Below, piece by piece: positions 1-8,840 of a DNA stretch of 64,000 nucleotides. The stretch comes from Streptomyces sp. NBC_01591. GTDB taxonomy: Bacteria > Actinomycetota > Actinomycetes > Streptomycetales > Streptomycetaceae. A model generated the notes under the pieces. It was given only the letters and a program-made list of their open reading frames with translations. It did not search any database and was not told where the DNA came from. The stretch is taken from NCBI RefSeq assembly GCF_035918155.1, contig NZ_CP109327.1:3410001-3474000 (forward strand), written 5' to 3'. The translations under genes and the position numbers were made by a program. Every line of letters begins with the position of its first letter. Within the stretch, counting starts at the first letter, position 1.

Positions 1-379
1 TGTCGCCGGTCGGGGCCGCGGTGGCGATGTTGCCGCCGAGCGTGCCGGCGTTACGGATCTGGGGCGGGCCCGCGGCGCGTGCCGACGCGGCCAGAGCGGG
101 GATGAGGGCGGCGAAGTCGGGCCGCCCCATGCGTGCGTGGGTGAGGCCGGCGCCGAGCAGGGCGTGGCCGTCCTGGTAGTGCCAGCCGCGCAACTCGCTG
201 ATCCGGCCGAGGCCGACCAGGCCCGAGGGCCGCAGCAGCCCCTTGTTGACGGCCGACATCAGGTCTGTACCGCCTGCCACGGGAACGGCGGCGGGCATGG
301 CGCTGAGCGCCGCCACGGCCTCGTCTAGCGAGGCCGGCAGCGTCACGGACTGCGTCGCCTGCGGTGCGTGCGTGGTCAA
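1..379 (-). CDS. Xanthine dehydrogenase-type FAD-binding subunit (5' part only)
   Basis: The gene runs off the left edge; only about 126 N-terminal codons are present. The translation shows the FAD-PCMH fold of the medium subunit of molybdopterin hydroxylases: an early VAGGTDLM flavin loop (about residues 36-43) and the family signature RNAGTLGGNIATAAPTGD at the truncated end. In this family the subunit carries electrons from the molybdenum subunit and Fe-S clusters to NAD or O2. I chose the TTG at 377-379 because it follows a purine-rich stretch (GGGAAGGGG) and gives a normal N-terminus. Partner subunits would lie to the left, outside the window. The family is secure; the substrate (xanthine, aldehyde or CO) cannot be told from this piece. 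Confidence 0.85.
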   Translation of the reverse strand, partial: MTTHAPQATQSVTLPASLDEAVAALSAMPAAVPVAGGTDLMSAVNKGLLRPSGLVGLGRISELRGWHYQDGHALLGAGLTHARMGRPDFAALIPALAASARAAGPPQIRNAGTLGGNIATAAPTGD

Positions 380-753
380 CCCAGCTGCCCCTTCCCGGTG
401 TCCCGGCTGTCCGGCTGTTTCGCCGTACGGTACGTGCTCAAAGCCTGGACGTGGCAACTCTGGCACATCTTCGGATCGGACCGACGCGAGGGTCCGCGAA
501 GGGCGCATCCATCCCCGATCAGGGGAATGTTCCCGTTTCACCCCGCTTCGGCGCAGAGTGCGAATTGCAACTTTTCGGTAGGTCTTGTTGGTGATTGCTC
601 TGTTCTGGTACCTCGTTGCGGTGTCCCGGTTCCGGCGTTCCGATCCGACGCCCGATCCGGCCTTCCGTTCCGGCAGGGCGAGTTCCGGACAAAAAACTGC
701 CGGCCGGCACGCCCCCTCGGAGCGCACCGACCGGAGACCGGGTGCGGCCGGGA
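380..753. other. Intergenic region between the FAD subunit and the GH20 gene
   Basis: No coding signal on either strand. It must hold the promoter of the leftward FAD-subunit gene and the 3' end of the GH20 transcript. Near 690-712 the GH20-strand transcript would contain the 12-bp palindrome TGCCGGCCGGCA followed by a run of six T, which may act as a weak terminator although the palindrome leaves almost no loop. I see no clear -35/-10 pair. Confidence 0.4.
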
Positions 754-2427
754 TCACACGTTCGGGGGCACTCCGTCGATGGGTCGTCCCAGTACGCCGG
801 GGCGCTGCTGCCGGGGCAACGGGCCGCCCGGCGGCCGGTAGTCGACGCCGAGGGCGTCAAGTCGGGCGTAGTGCGTGGTCATTCGGCGTTCGAAGTCGGC
901 GAAGTCCCGCTCGGCGGAGGTGGGCAGCGGCGACCAGGCGACCTCCGCGAACGCCGCGAGGCGCGGGAAGACCTGGTAGTCGACGCGGGCCCGGTTCTGC
1001 ATCACCTCGGTCCAGACATTGGCCTGGGTGCCCAGGATGTGACGGGCAGCCTCCTCGGAGAGGCCCGCCGGTACGGGCTCGAAGCGGTAGACGTCCTCCA
1101 GGGTGCGGACGAAGCCGATGGGCATCGGCTCGTCCGGGCCGCCGTCCTGACGGTGATCCAGGTACACGTGCTGCTCCGGACACATGACGACGTCGTGGCC
1201 GGCCTCGGCGGCGGCGATGCCTCCGGCGTACCCCCGCCAGGACGACACGGCGGCGCCCGCCGCGAGGCCGCCCTCCAGGATCTCGTCCCAGCCGATCAGC
1301 CGGCGCCCGCGCGCGGTGAGCCAGGTGTCGAAGTGCCGGATGACCCAGGACTGCAGCTCGTCCTCGTTGGCCAGGCCGAGTTCGCCGATCCGGGCCTGGG
1401 CGACCGGCGACTCCTTCCACTGGTCCTTGCGGCATTCGTCGCCGCCGATATGGATGAACGGCGAGGTGGCGGCGGGGAAGAGGTCGAGCACCTCTTCGAG
1501 GACGCCTTCGAAGAAGCGCAGGGTGTTGTCAGTGGGGGCGAGTACGTTCGCGTTGATGCCCCAGGTGTCCCAGACGGAGAGGGTGGTGGTGTCGATGACG
1601 TCGGTGTTGCCCAGTTCGGGGTACGCGGCGATGGCGGCCTGCGAGTGGCCCGGGATGTCGATCTCGGGGACGACGCGGATATGCCGCTCGGCGGCGTACG
1701 CGACGATCTCGCGGATGTCGTCCTGCGTGTAGTAACCGCCGTGCGGGGTCTCGTCCCACAGCTCGGACGCCCGGTGGCCGTGCTTCGTACGGGACCGCCA
1801 GGAGCCGACCTCGGTGAGCCGCGGGAAGCGCTTGATCTCGATGCGCCAGCCCTGGTCGTCGGTGAGGTGGAAGTGGAAGACGTTCAGCTTGTGCGCGGCG
1901 AGGAGGTCGAGATAGCGCAGGACGTCGTCCTTGGGCAGGAAGTGCCGTGCCACGTCGAGCATCATGCCGCGCCAGGGGAAGCGGGGGCTGTCCTCGATGT
2001 CCGTGAAGGGGATCGCGCGCCGTGTGCCGGGGCTGACGGGTGCCCGGCGGAAGGCTTCGGGGCCCAGGAGCTGACGGAGGGTCTGCGCGCCCCAGAAGAC
2101 CCCGGCGGGGCTGCCCCCGGTGATCTCGACGCTCTCGCCGGTTCCGGTGCTCAGCCGGTAGCCCTCCGGTTCCAGTGCCGGGTCGATGCCCAGCCGGACG
2201 GTGTTCGTGGCGTGTTCGCCGCCCGGGGCGAGCGGCAGGCCGAAGGCGGCGCCGAGCGTGGCGCGCAGCCAGCATTCGGTGTTCTCCGTGCCGGGGGCCG
2301 CCGTGATGGTGGTGGACGGGTCGAACAGGAAGCCGTCCCGTCCTTCACCACCGGCGCGCACGGGTGCCGGGACAATGTGCGCGGGCGCGGGCGCGGGCGC
2401 CGGGGCCATGTCTTTGTCCGTGTCCAT
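754..2427 (-). CDS. Beta-N-acetylhexosaminidase, glycoside hydrolase family 20
   Basis: A 557-residue GH20 enzyme that releases terminal GlcNAc or GalNAc from chito-oligosaccharides, wall fragments or glycans. The catalytic Asp-Glu pair of substrate-assisted catalysis lies in HIGGDE (D330, E331). Other family marks are PWRGMMLDVARHF (151-163), the FHLTDDQGWR segment (186-195) and PEIDIPGHSQAA (254-265). There is no obvious signal peptide; the N-terminus is an Ala-Pro repeat, so it is probably cytoplasmic and acts on imported disaccharides. It starts 5 bp after the stop of the decayed permease remnant, so it was the last gene of a sugar-uptake operon. The GH20 itself looks intact. Confidence 0.93.
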   Translation of the reverse strand: MDTDKDMAPAPAPAPAHIVPAPVRAGGEGRDGFLFDPSTTITAAPGTENTECWLRATLGAAFGLPLAPGGEHATNTVRLGIDPALEPEGYRLSTGTGESVEITGGSPAGVFWGAQTLRQLLGPEAFRRAPVSPGTRRAIPFTDIEDSPRFPWRGMMLDVARHFLPKDDVLRYLDLLAAHKLNVFHFHLTDDQGWRIEIKRFPRLTEVGSWRSRTKHGHRASELWDETPHGGYYTQDDIREIVAYAAERHIRVVPEIDIPGHSQAAIAAYPELGNTDVIDTTTLSVWDTWGINANVLAPTDNTLRFFEGVLEEVLDLFPAATSPFIHIGGDECRKDQWKESPVAQARIGELGLANEDELQSWVIRHFDTWLTARGRRLIGWDEILEGGLAAGAAVSSWRGYAGGIAAAEAGHDVVMCPEQHVYLDHRQDGGPDEPMPIGFVRTLEDVYRFEPVPAGLSEEAARHILGTQANVWTEVMQNRARVDYQVFPRLAAFAEVAWSPLPTSAERDFADFERRMTTHYARLDALGVDYRPPGGPLPRQQRPGVLGRPIDGVPPNV

Positions 2428-2432
2428 GGCGT

Positions 2433-3517
2433 TCAGTCCTTTACCGCTCCGCCGAGTCCCGAGACCAGGCGGCGCTGTACGAGTACGAAGAAGACCAGCA
2501 CGGGAATGGTCATCACCGTCGAGGCTGCCATGATCCCTCCCCAGTCGTTCTCATCGGGTTTGAAGAAGACCAGCAGCGCCACATCGGAAGCGTCGACTGG
2601 GAGGTGTCGCTGATGAGGAACGACTTCGCGAACAGGAAGTCGTTCCAGGTCGAGATGAACGAGAAGACGCTGGTCACCACCAGACCGGGGAAGACCAGCG
2701 GGAAGAGGATCTGCCACAGGGAAGCGGGTGCGGCTCGCGCCGTCGATGCAGGCGGCCTCCTCCAGCGCCTCCGGCACGGCCTTGACGAAGCCGCGCAGCA
2801 TCCAGATCGCGAACGGCAGCGAGAAGGCGAGGTGCGGCAGGATCAGCGAGCCGAGCGTGTTCAGCTGGCCGAAGTCCCTCATCAGGGAAGAACAGCGGGA
2901 TGGTCAGCGCCTCGACCGGCACCATCTGCGCGACCAGGAACATGATCAGCAGCGTGGTGCGGAAGCGGAACTTGAACCGGGTCACGGCCGTCGCCGCCAG
3001 GAAGGCGATCAGCGCGGAGACGATGACGACCGTTCCGGCGACGAGCAGGCTGTTGAGGAAGTACCGCCCGAAGTCGTTCTGTTCGAAGACCCGGCGGAAC
3101 GAGTCCAGGGACGGCGACAGCGTCCAGGGGCGGGGGTCGGTGGACTGGATCTCGCCGGCCGGTTTGAGCGCGAGAGCACCATCCGGCGGTGTCGGTGTTG
3201 CCGTACTCGATGAGGTCCGGGGCGCTCTCGGGGTCGTTGAAGGCCGCCTTGATGCGCTGCGCCCGGGTGTCGACCGGTATGTACTCGATCTCGACCTTCG
3301 CGCCCTCGTGGGCCTTCCTGAAGTCGGCGACCGCCGCGTCGACGACCTGCTCCTTGGGCTTGTTGCCGACTTCCTGGAACAGCCAGACACGCAGCGTGCC
3401 GGTCTTCTCGTCCCCCTTGGCTCCGGTGCCGGAGGTCTGCAGCGCGCAGGCGGCGGCGGTGAGACCCGCCAGCACAAGCGCCGCGGCCGGGGCGGCAATT
3501 CGGACAGACAGCTTCAT
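2433..3517 (-). pseudogene. Collapsed sugar ABC importer: binding-protein/permease fusion remnant with frameshifts
   Basis: The first 112 codons (from ATG 3515-3517) are a normal lipoprotein binding protein: signal peptide with lipobox LTAAAC, then GTLRVWLFQEVGNKP and PDLIEYGNTDTAG. At about 3183-3190 the homology jumps, in another frame, to the N-terminal part of a MalG-type permease (LALKPAGEI...). So the rest of the binding protein, all of the MalF-type permease and the start of the MalG-type permease are gone, by inference around 2 kb. The permease part is broken again by an extra C near 2887, an extra C near 2720 and a lost base near 2585; its EAA loop (EALEEAACIDGASRT) and C-terminus remain readable. 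Upstream is a DasR-type operator and downstream an intact GH20 gene. Confidence 0.85.
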
Positions 3518-3612
3518 CCGGGAACCCCTACCGATAGGCGTTGCAACATACGCAACGTGCGTTCCGTTCTGCACAACTGGCAGGAGAGTAGGTGCGCACA
3601 CAGACGCCGACA

Positions 3613-3628
3613 AGTGGTCTCTACCACT
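3613..3628. promoter_or_regulatory. DasR-responsive element (dre) candidate
   Basis: The 16-mer AGTGGTCTCTACCACT has perfect half sites AGTGGT/ACCACT and differs from the dre consensus (A[GC]TGGTCTAGACCA[GC]T, as I recall it) only in the two central bases. It lies 96 bp upstream of the remnant binding-protein start. DasR is the GntR-family repressor released by glucosamine-6-phosphate that controls chitin and GlcNAc uptake genes, which fits a GH20-containing operon. Confidence 0.7.
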
Positions 3629-3730
3629 CTGTGACCCGGTGAAGCAGTCCGCGCAACGCAAAGGGCCCCCGGGGCGCGCGCCTACGCGCGCCCCGGGGGC
3701 CCGAAGCAATGTCGCCGGACGGGCTCCGGA

Positions 3731-4024
3731 CTACTTCTTGTCCTTGCCGCCCTTGCCCTTGTCCTTGTCGCCACCGGCGCCCATGGACTCGTAGATCTCC
3801 TTGCACATGGGACAGACCGGATACTTCTTGGGGTCGCGCCCCGGTACCCAGACCTTCCCGCACAGTGCGACCACGGGGGTGCCCTCCAGGGCACTCGCCA
3901 TGATCTTGTCCTTCTGGACGTAATGGGCGTAGCGCTCGTGGTCGCCGTCGCCGTTCGACACCTGCGGCGTCGGCTCCACGAGGGTTCCGGTACCTGCCCC
4001 GCGCTCGGGCTCAAGAGTGCTCAT
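3731..4024 (-). CDS. DUF3039 family protein
   Basis: A 97-residue protein of a small actinobacterial family of unknown function. The conserved core is VALCGKVWVPGRDPKKYPVCPMCKEIY, with a lone Cys followed by a CPMC pair that looks like a small metal-binding knuckle. The C-terminus is a Lys/Asp/Gly-rich tail. I chose ATG 4022-4024 over the in-frame TTG nine bases upstream because the protein then starts MSTLEPER, as is usual in this family, and the GGTACCC..GGCGG stretch gives some ribosome-binding potential. It is followed 3' by the decayed ABC operon's promoter region and preceded by yqgE on the same strand. Confidence 0.8.
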   Translation of the reverse strand: MSTLEPERGAGTGTLVEPTPQVSNGDGDHERYAHYVQKDKIMASALEGTPVVALCGKVWVPGRDPKKYPVCPMCKEIYESMGAGGDKDKGKGGKDKK

Positions 4025-4054
4025 AACCGCCAAGGGTACCGACAGCCCGGAGCT

Positions 4055-4615
4055 TCAGTTCAGCGAAGGGTCGTCCGGATACGTGGCGATCATCGCCAGT
4101 TCGCTGCGCTGACGGCGCAGGACCGCGCGCCAGAGGTGCTCCGGGCGCGGGGAGGAGACGTCCCCGGGTTCGGACTCGACCACGTACCAGGCGCCCTCGG
4201 TCAGTTCGGTCTCCAGCTGCCCCGGGCCCCAGCCCGCGTACCCGGCGAAGATCCGCAGCGAGCCGAGCGCCGCGGCCAGCAGCTCCGGCGGCGCCTCCAG
4301 GTCCACCAGACCGATCGCCCCGTACACCCGGCGCCAGCCGAGCGGCCCCTCGTCGCCCGGGATGACGGCCACGCCGAGCGCCGAGTCGAGCGAGACCGGG
4401 CCGCCCTGGAAGACGACGTCCGGCTCACCGGTCAGGCCGGCCCAGGGCGTGAGGATGTCACCGACGCCGACCGGGGTCGGGCGGTTCAGGACCACGCCGA
4501 GTGAGCCCTCCTCGTCGTGGTCGAGGAGCAGCACCACCGCGCGGTCGAAATTCGGGTCCGCGAGCGCGGGTGTGGCCACGAGCAGTCGCCCTGTGAGCGA
4601 GGACACCTCGGTCAT
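4055..4615 (-). CDS. YqgE/AlgH family protein
   Basis: A 186-residue member of the UPF0301 (YqgE/AlgH) family. Family marks are the start TGRLLVATPALADPNFDRAV, the HDEEGSLGVVLNRPTPVGV segment, VFQGGPVS, and the YAGWGPGQLETEL motif near residue 123. AlgH in Pseudomonas was tied to alginate regulation, but the biochemical role is unresolved. It is soluble with no signal peptide. It lies about 30 bp upstream of the DUF3039 gene on the same strand and probably shares its transcript, and is divergent from murA. Confidence 0.93.
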   Translation of the reverse strand: MTEVSSLTGRLLVATPALADPNFDRAVVLLLDHDEEGSLGVVLNRPTPVGVGDILTPWAGLTGEPDVVFQGGPVSLDSALGVAVIPGDEGPLGWRRVYGAIGLVDLEAPPELLAAALGSLRIFAGYAGWGPGQLETELTEGAWYVVESEPGDVSSPRPEHLWRAVLRRQRSELAMIATYPDDPSLN

Positions 4616-4891
4616 GGCAGAAATGATCCCGCATCTTCGCCCCCCGCGGGGACCAAGTGGGCCGCCCGGTCGCCGGGTGGGACGGAGCGCAGCTCAGGGC
4701 GCACAGGTGCACGGGGAGCGCGCCCTCCGGAGGACCATGCGGACGGTAACCCTCCGCAAGACCTGGGGAGCAGAGCGTGTTGTGGCGGATTCATGACGTT
4801 CGTACACCCCCCGTTCTCTTACGGAATGGGGGTAGTGGGCCATTACTCTTTCGTTTGGCCCCCTGCCCGACCACTCCGGAACGCGAGATTC

Positions 4892-6232
4892 ATGACCGGC
4901 ACAGACGATGTCCTGCTTGTCCACGGCGGAACCCCGCTCGAGGGCGAGATCCGCGTCAGAGGCGCCAAGAACCTGGTGCCGAAGGCGATGGTCGCCGCGC
5001 TGCTCGGCAGCGGGCCCAGTCGGCTGCGCAATGTGCCCGACATCCGCGACGTGCGGGTGGTCCGGGGGCTGCTGCAGCTGCACGGTGTGACGGTCCGCCC
5101 CGGTGACGAACCGGGCGAGCTGATCCTGGACCCGACCCATGTGGAGAGCGCGAACGTCGCCGACATCGATGCCCACGCGGGTTCGTCGCGCATCCCGATC
5201 CTCTTCTGCGGCCCGCTGCTGCACCGGCTCGGCCACGCGTTCATCCCGGGGCTCGGCGGCTGCGACATCGGCGGCCGGCCGATCGACTTCCACTTCGACG
5301 TGCTGCGGCAGTTCGGCGCGACCATCGAGAAGCGGGCGGACGGGCAGTACCTGGAGGCCCCGCAGCGGCTGCGCGGCACGAAGATCCGGCTGCCGTACCC
5401 GTCGGTGGGCTCCACCGAGCAGGTGCTGCTGACGGCCGTGCTCGCCGAGGGCGTCACCGAGCTGTCCAACGCGGCCGTGGAGCCGGAGATCGAGGACCTC
5501 ATCTGCGTACTGCAGAAGATGGGCGCGATCATCTCGATGGACACCGACCGGACGATCCGGATCACCGGTGTCGACCGGCTGGACGGTTATACGCACCGGG
5601 CGATCCCGGACCGCCTGGAGGCGGCCTCCTGGGCGTCCGCGGCGCTGGCCACCGAGGGCAACATCTACGTACGGGGCGCACAGCAGCGCTCGATGATGAC
5701 GTTCCTCAACACCTTCCGCCGGGTCGGCGGCGCCTTCGAGATCGACGACGAGGGCATCCGCTTCTGGCACCCGGGCGGCGCGCTGAACGCCATCGCCCTG
5801 GAGACGGACGTGCACCCCGGCTTCCAGACCGACTGGCAGCAGCCGCTGGTGGTGGCCCTGACGCAGGCCACGGGCCTGTCCATCGTCCACGAGACGGTGT
5901 ACGAGTCGCGGCTCGGATTCACCTCCGCGCTCAACCAGATGGGCGCGCACATCCAGCTCTACCGCGAGTGCCTGGGCGGCTCCGACTGCCGCTTCGGCCA
6001 GCGCAACTTCCTGCATTCGGCGGTCGTGTCCGGGCCGACGAGGCTGCAGGGCGCGGACCTGGTCATCCCGGACCTGCGCGGCGGTTTCTCGTACCTGATC
6101 GCCGCGCTGGCGGCGCAGGGCACGTCGCGGGTGCACGGCATCGACCTGATCAACCGCGGCTACGAGAACTTCATGGAGAAGCTGGAGAAGCTGGGCGCGA
6201 AGGTGGAGCTGCCGGGCGGGGCGCTGGTCTGA
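4892..6232 (+). CDS. murA: UDP-N-acetylglucosamine 1-carboxyvinyltransferase (MurA)
   Basis: 446 residues; catalyses transfer of enolpyruvate from PEP to UDP-GlcNAc, the first committed step of peptidoglycan synthesis, in the cytoplasm. The N-terminal GAKN motif supplies the conserved Lys (K26). The mobile loop reads GLGGCDIGGRPIDFH with the catalytic, fosfomycin-target Cys at about residue 124, so the enzyme should be fosfomycin sensitive unless otherwise protected. Although the frame is open far upstream, I place the start at ATG 4892, giving MTGTDDVLLVHGGTPLEGEI, the usual MurA N-terminus. Streptomyces genomes commonly carry more than one MurA; this is the copy beside hup. It ends at a strong hairpin shared with hup. 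Confidence 0.95.
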   Translation: MTGTDDVLLVHGGTPLEGEIRVRGAKNLVPKAMVAALLGSGPSRLRNVPDIRDVRVVRGLLQLHGVTVRPGDEPGELILDPTHVESANVADIDAHAGSSRIPILFCGPLLHRLGHAFIPGLGGCDIGGRPIDFHFDVLRQFGATIEKRADGQYLEAPQRLRGTKIRLPYPSVGSTEQVLLTAVLAEGVTELSNAAVEPEIEDLICVLQKMGAIISMDTDRTIRITGVDRLDGYTHRAIPDRLEAASWASAALATEGNIYVRGAQQRSMMTFLNTFRRVGGAFEIDDEGIRFWHPGGALNAIALETDVHPGFQTDWQQPLVVALTQATGLSIVHETVYESRLGFTSALNQMGAHIQLYRECLGGSDCRFGQRNFLHSAVVSGPTRLQGADLVIPDLRGGFSYLIAALAAQGTSRVHGIDLINRGYENFMEKLEKLGAKVELPGGALV

Positions 6233-6299
6233 GACCGGGCGCCGGGCGGCTGCTGACGGGGGTTCGGGGCGCTGCCCCGGGCCCCCGTTCGTCGTTTCC

Positions 6300-6352
6300 T
6301 GAGCGTTCCCGAGGCGTTCCCGGGGCATTTCCGGGGCATTTCCGGGGCTCGG
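6300..6352. repeat. Short tandem repeat after murA
   Basis: Four degenerate copies of an 11-bp unit (two of GCGTTCCCGAG/GG type and two of GGCATTTCCGG) lie head to tail in the murA-hup spacer. They are non-coding; no function is visible. Confidence 0.6.
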
Positions 6353-6419
6353 GCAGGCCCGGCCGGGGCGCAGGGCGGGCCGCAGAAGCCCAGAACGGGG
6401 CCTCTCGGGCCGGTACACC

Positions 6420-6454
6420 GAAGGGCGGTCACCCTGGTGGGGTGACCGCCCTTC
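6420..6454. terminator. Bidirectional terminator between murA and hup
   Basis: Perfect 14-bp stem GAAGGGCGGTCACC / GGTGACCGCCCTTC around a short loop, placed between two convergent genes, so it can end both transcripts. Confidence 0.85.
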
Positions 6455-6470
6455 GTCGCGCCTGTGGGGC

Positions 6471-6752
6471 TTACTTGCCCTTGGCGGCTTCCTTGAGCTT
6501 GGAGCCCGCGGAGACCTTCACGCTGTAGCCGGCCGGGATGTTGATCGGGTCGCCGGTCTGCGGGTTACGAGCGGTGCGAGCGGCACGGTGGGTGCGCTCG
6601 AAGGTCAGGAAGCCGGGGATGGTGACCTTCTCGTCGCCCTTGGCGACGATCTCACCGACGGTCTCGGCGAGCGCGGCCAGCACGGCGTCGGCGTCCTTGC
6701 GAGTCACCTCGGCGCGGTCGGCCAGGGCGGCCACCAGCTCACTGCGGTTCAT
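6471..6752 (-). CDS. hup: HU-family nucleoid DNA-binding protein
   Basis: A 93-residue HU protein of the short actinobacterial type, without the long Lys/Ala tail of HupS. It bends and compacts DNA as a dimer. It starts MNRSELVAALADRAEVTRKDA and carries the beta-arm sequence with the conserved RNPQTGDPINIPA (about 62-74) that inserts into the minor groove. The start is supported by GGGAGTAACAAC just before ATG. It is a single-gene transcript, convergent with murA. In S. coelicolor the equivalent vegetative gene is called hupA/hup1. Confidence 0.95.
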   Translation of the reverse strand: MNRSELVAALADRAEVTRKDADAVLAALAETVGEIVAKGDEKVTIPGFLTFERTHRAARTARNPQTGDPINIPAGYSVKVSAGSKLKEAAKGK

Positions 6753-7099
6753 GTTGTTACTCCCGTGTTCTTCTTGCCTGTGAGGCGTGAGATCGAAGCC
6801 GATGCTGCCAGGGCCCTCGGACAGTCCCCGGACCCGGGTCTGTCGTCAGACCCTCGCGCCCGATTACGCATCCTGCCCCCACCTGCGGCGGTAACGCCAA
6901 TCCGGCACCCTCCGGAGTCACACGAAAAGCGCCAGTGCCTCGTCGTGGTGACGTTCCGTCGACTCTCCGAAAGCGTTCCGCAGTGGATGCGGGGCTTGGC
7001 AGGACGCGCCGCCCGCCCACCCTAAAGGGGCGTTTGGGGCGCCGCGACCCGCGACGCGCCGTAGGCCGGACCGACGTGGGGCGCCGCGGGCGTGGACGG
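6753..7099. other. Intergenic region upstream of hup
   Basis: No gene is supported here. It holds the promoter of the leftward hup gene. The most visible element is the inverted repeat GGGTCTG-TCGT-CAGACCC at 6836-6853, about 85 bp upstream of the hup start, which could be an operator or a leader hairpin. The part next to 7100 is featureless GC-rich DNA. Confidence 0.4.
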
Positions 7100-7132
7100 C
7101 GCCGACAGGAGCCGTGCCGGGTCCTGTCGGCG
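7100..7132 (-). terminator. Terminator of the malic enzyme gene
   Basis: An 11-bp perfect stem CGCCGACAGGA / TCCTGTCGGCG with an 11-nt loop, starting 9 bp after the malic enzyme stop codon. There is no U tract, as is common in Streptomyces. Confidence 0.75.
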
Positions 7133-7140
7133 GAGCGGGG

Positions 7141-8577
7141 TCAGCCGAGGTCGCCCGAACCCGCCACGGCGCCGCCGGCCGCCTTCGCGGCGTCCCGGAC
7201 GGCGCCGGCGACCGCGCCCGCGACCCGGTCGTTGAAGACCGACGGGATGATGTAGTTCGCGTTCAGCTCGTCCTCGGCGACCACATCGGCGAGGGCACCC
7301 GCCGCGGCGAGCATCATCTCCGTGTTGACGGTGCGGGACTGAGCGTCCAGCAGACCGCGGAAGACACCCGGGAAGACCAGCACGTTGTTGATCTGGTTCG
7401 GGAAGTCGGAGCGCCCGGTGGCGACAACTGCCGCCGTCTGGCGAGCGATTGCCGGGTCCACCTCGGGGTCCGGGTTCGCGAGCGCGAACACGATCGCACC
7501 CTCGGCCATGGCCGCGACGTCGGCGCCGTCCAGCACGTTCGGGGCGGAGACGCCGATGAAGACGTCGGCGTCCACGACGGCCTGCTTGAGGGTGCCGGTC
7601 ATGGACTCCGGGTTGGTGTTGTCGGCGATCCAGCGCAGCGGCGAATCGGCGTCGGCGGAGACCAGGTCCTCGCGGCCGGCGTGCACCACGCCGTGGATGT
7701 CGGCGACGACGGCGTGCTTGACGCCCGCGGCGATGAGGAGCTTCAGGATGGCCGTACCGGCCGCTCCGGCGCCGGACATGACGACGCGTACGTCCCCAAT
7801 TCCCTTGCCCACCACGCGCAGCGCGTTGGTCAGCGCTGCCAGCACGACGATCGCGGTGCCGTGCTGGTCGTCGTGGAAGACCGGGATGTCCAGGGCCTCG
7901 CGCAGCCGTGCCTCGATCTCGAAGCAGCGGGGGGCGGAGATGTCCTCCAGGTTGATGCCCGCGAAGCCGGGGGCGATCGCCTTGACAATCTCGACGATGG
8001 CGTCGGTGTCCTGGGTGTCCAGGCAGATCGGCCAGGCGTCGATGCCGGCGAACCGCTTGAAGAGGGCCGCCTTGCCCTCCATCACCGGGAGGGCGGCCAT
8101 CGGACCGATGTTGCCGAGACCGAGCACGGCGGAGCCGTCCGTCACAACTGCGACGGAGTTGCGCTTGATGGTGAGGCGGCGGGCGTCCTCGGGGTTCTCG
8201 GCGATCGCCATGCAGACCCGGGCCACTCCCGGGGTGTAGATCATCGAGAGGTCGTCACGGTTACGGATGGGGTGCTTGGACGCCATCTCGATCTTGCCGC
8301 CGAGGTGCATCAGGAACGTACGGTCGGAGACCTTGCCCAGGACGACGCCCTCGATGCCGCGCAGGCCCTCGACGATCTCGTCCGCGTGCGAGGTGGAGGT
8401 GGCCGCGATGGTGACGTCGATCCGCAGCTTCTCGTGACCGGAGGCGGTCACGTCGAGGCCGGTGACCGATCCGCCGGAGGACTCCACGGCCGTGGTGAGC
8501 TGGGAGACCGCTGTGCCGCTCGCGGGCACCTCCAGCCTGACCGTCATCGAGTACGAGACGCTGGGCGCCGTTGCCAT
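7141..8577 (-). CDS. NAD(P)-dependent malic enzyme with N-terminal ACT domain
   Basis: 478 residues; oxidative decarboxylation of malate to pyruvate. Residues 1-90 form an ACT-like regulatory domain (VSYSMTVRLEVPASG...). The malic core follows with SMIYTPGVARVCMAIAE, TDGSAVLGLGNIGP, the metal-binding FHDDQHGTAIVVLAAL, and the Rossmann loop SGAGAAGTAILKLLIAAG. The C-terminal part contains ANPDPEVDP and SDFPNQINNVLVFPG. The frame is open to 8985, but ATG 8575-8577 is preceded by GAAGGA at the right distance and gives MATAPSVSYS, so I chose it. The gene is monocistronic between two terminators. NAD versus NADP preference cannot be fixed by eye. Confidence 0.93.
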   Translation of the reverse strand: MATAPSVSYSMTVRLEVPASGTAVSQLTTAVESSGGSVTGLDVTASGHEKLRIDVTIAATSTSHADEIVEGLRGIEGVVLGKVSDRTFLMHLGGKIEMASKHPIRNRDDLSMIYTPGVARVCMAIAENPEDARRLTIKRNSVAVVTDGSAVLGLGNIGPMAALPVMEGKAALFKRFAGIDAWPICLDTQDTDAIVEIVKAIAPGFAGINLEDISAPRCFEIEARLREALDIPVFHDDQHGTAIVVLAALTNALRVVGKGIGDVRVVMSGAGAAGTAILKLLIAAGVKHAVVADIHGVVHAGREDLVSADADSPLRWIADNTNPESMTGTLKQAVVDADVFIGVSAPNVLDGADVAAMAEGAIVFALANPDPEVDPAIARQTAAVVATGRSDFPNQINNVLVFPGVFRGLLDAQSRTVNTEMMLAAAGALADVVAEDELNANYIIPSVFNDRVAGAVAGAVRDAAKAAGGAVAGSGDLG

Positions 8578-8840
8578 GGCCGAGTCCTTCGCTTTCCTTA
8601 GCTTCATTGCCGCGCGACCGGGGCGCTCGCCTCGGACACGCTTCCCGATCGTCGCACCTACTGGCCGGTAGCCGGTAATGACTGCCACTCTTCGGAAAGC
8701 AATTTCCACCATACGAGATATGACCGCTTCAGCGGAACCCCCAACCGGGCCCGGCTGGATTCGGTATCGGCCACCTACGCGGGTGGGGACGCCCGGTGCG
8801 CGGGACCAGGCCCCGCGCACCGGAACAGCCTCCGGAAACA

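Noticed and set aside
595-2613. A 672-codon plus-strand frame opposite the GH20 gene
   Set aside because: It is the antisense shadow of GH20: codon bias and family similarity are on the minus strand.
4694-6418. A 574-codon minus-strand frame opposite murA
   Set aside because: Antisense shadow typical of GC-rich genes; murA is unambiguous on the plus strand.
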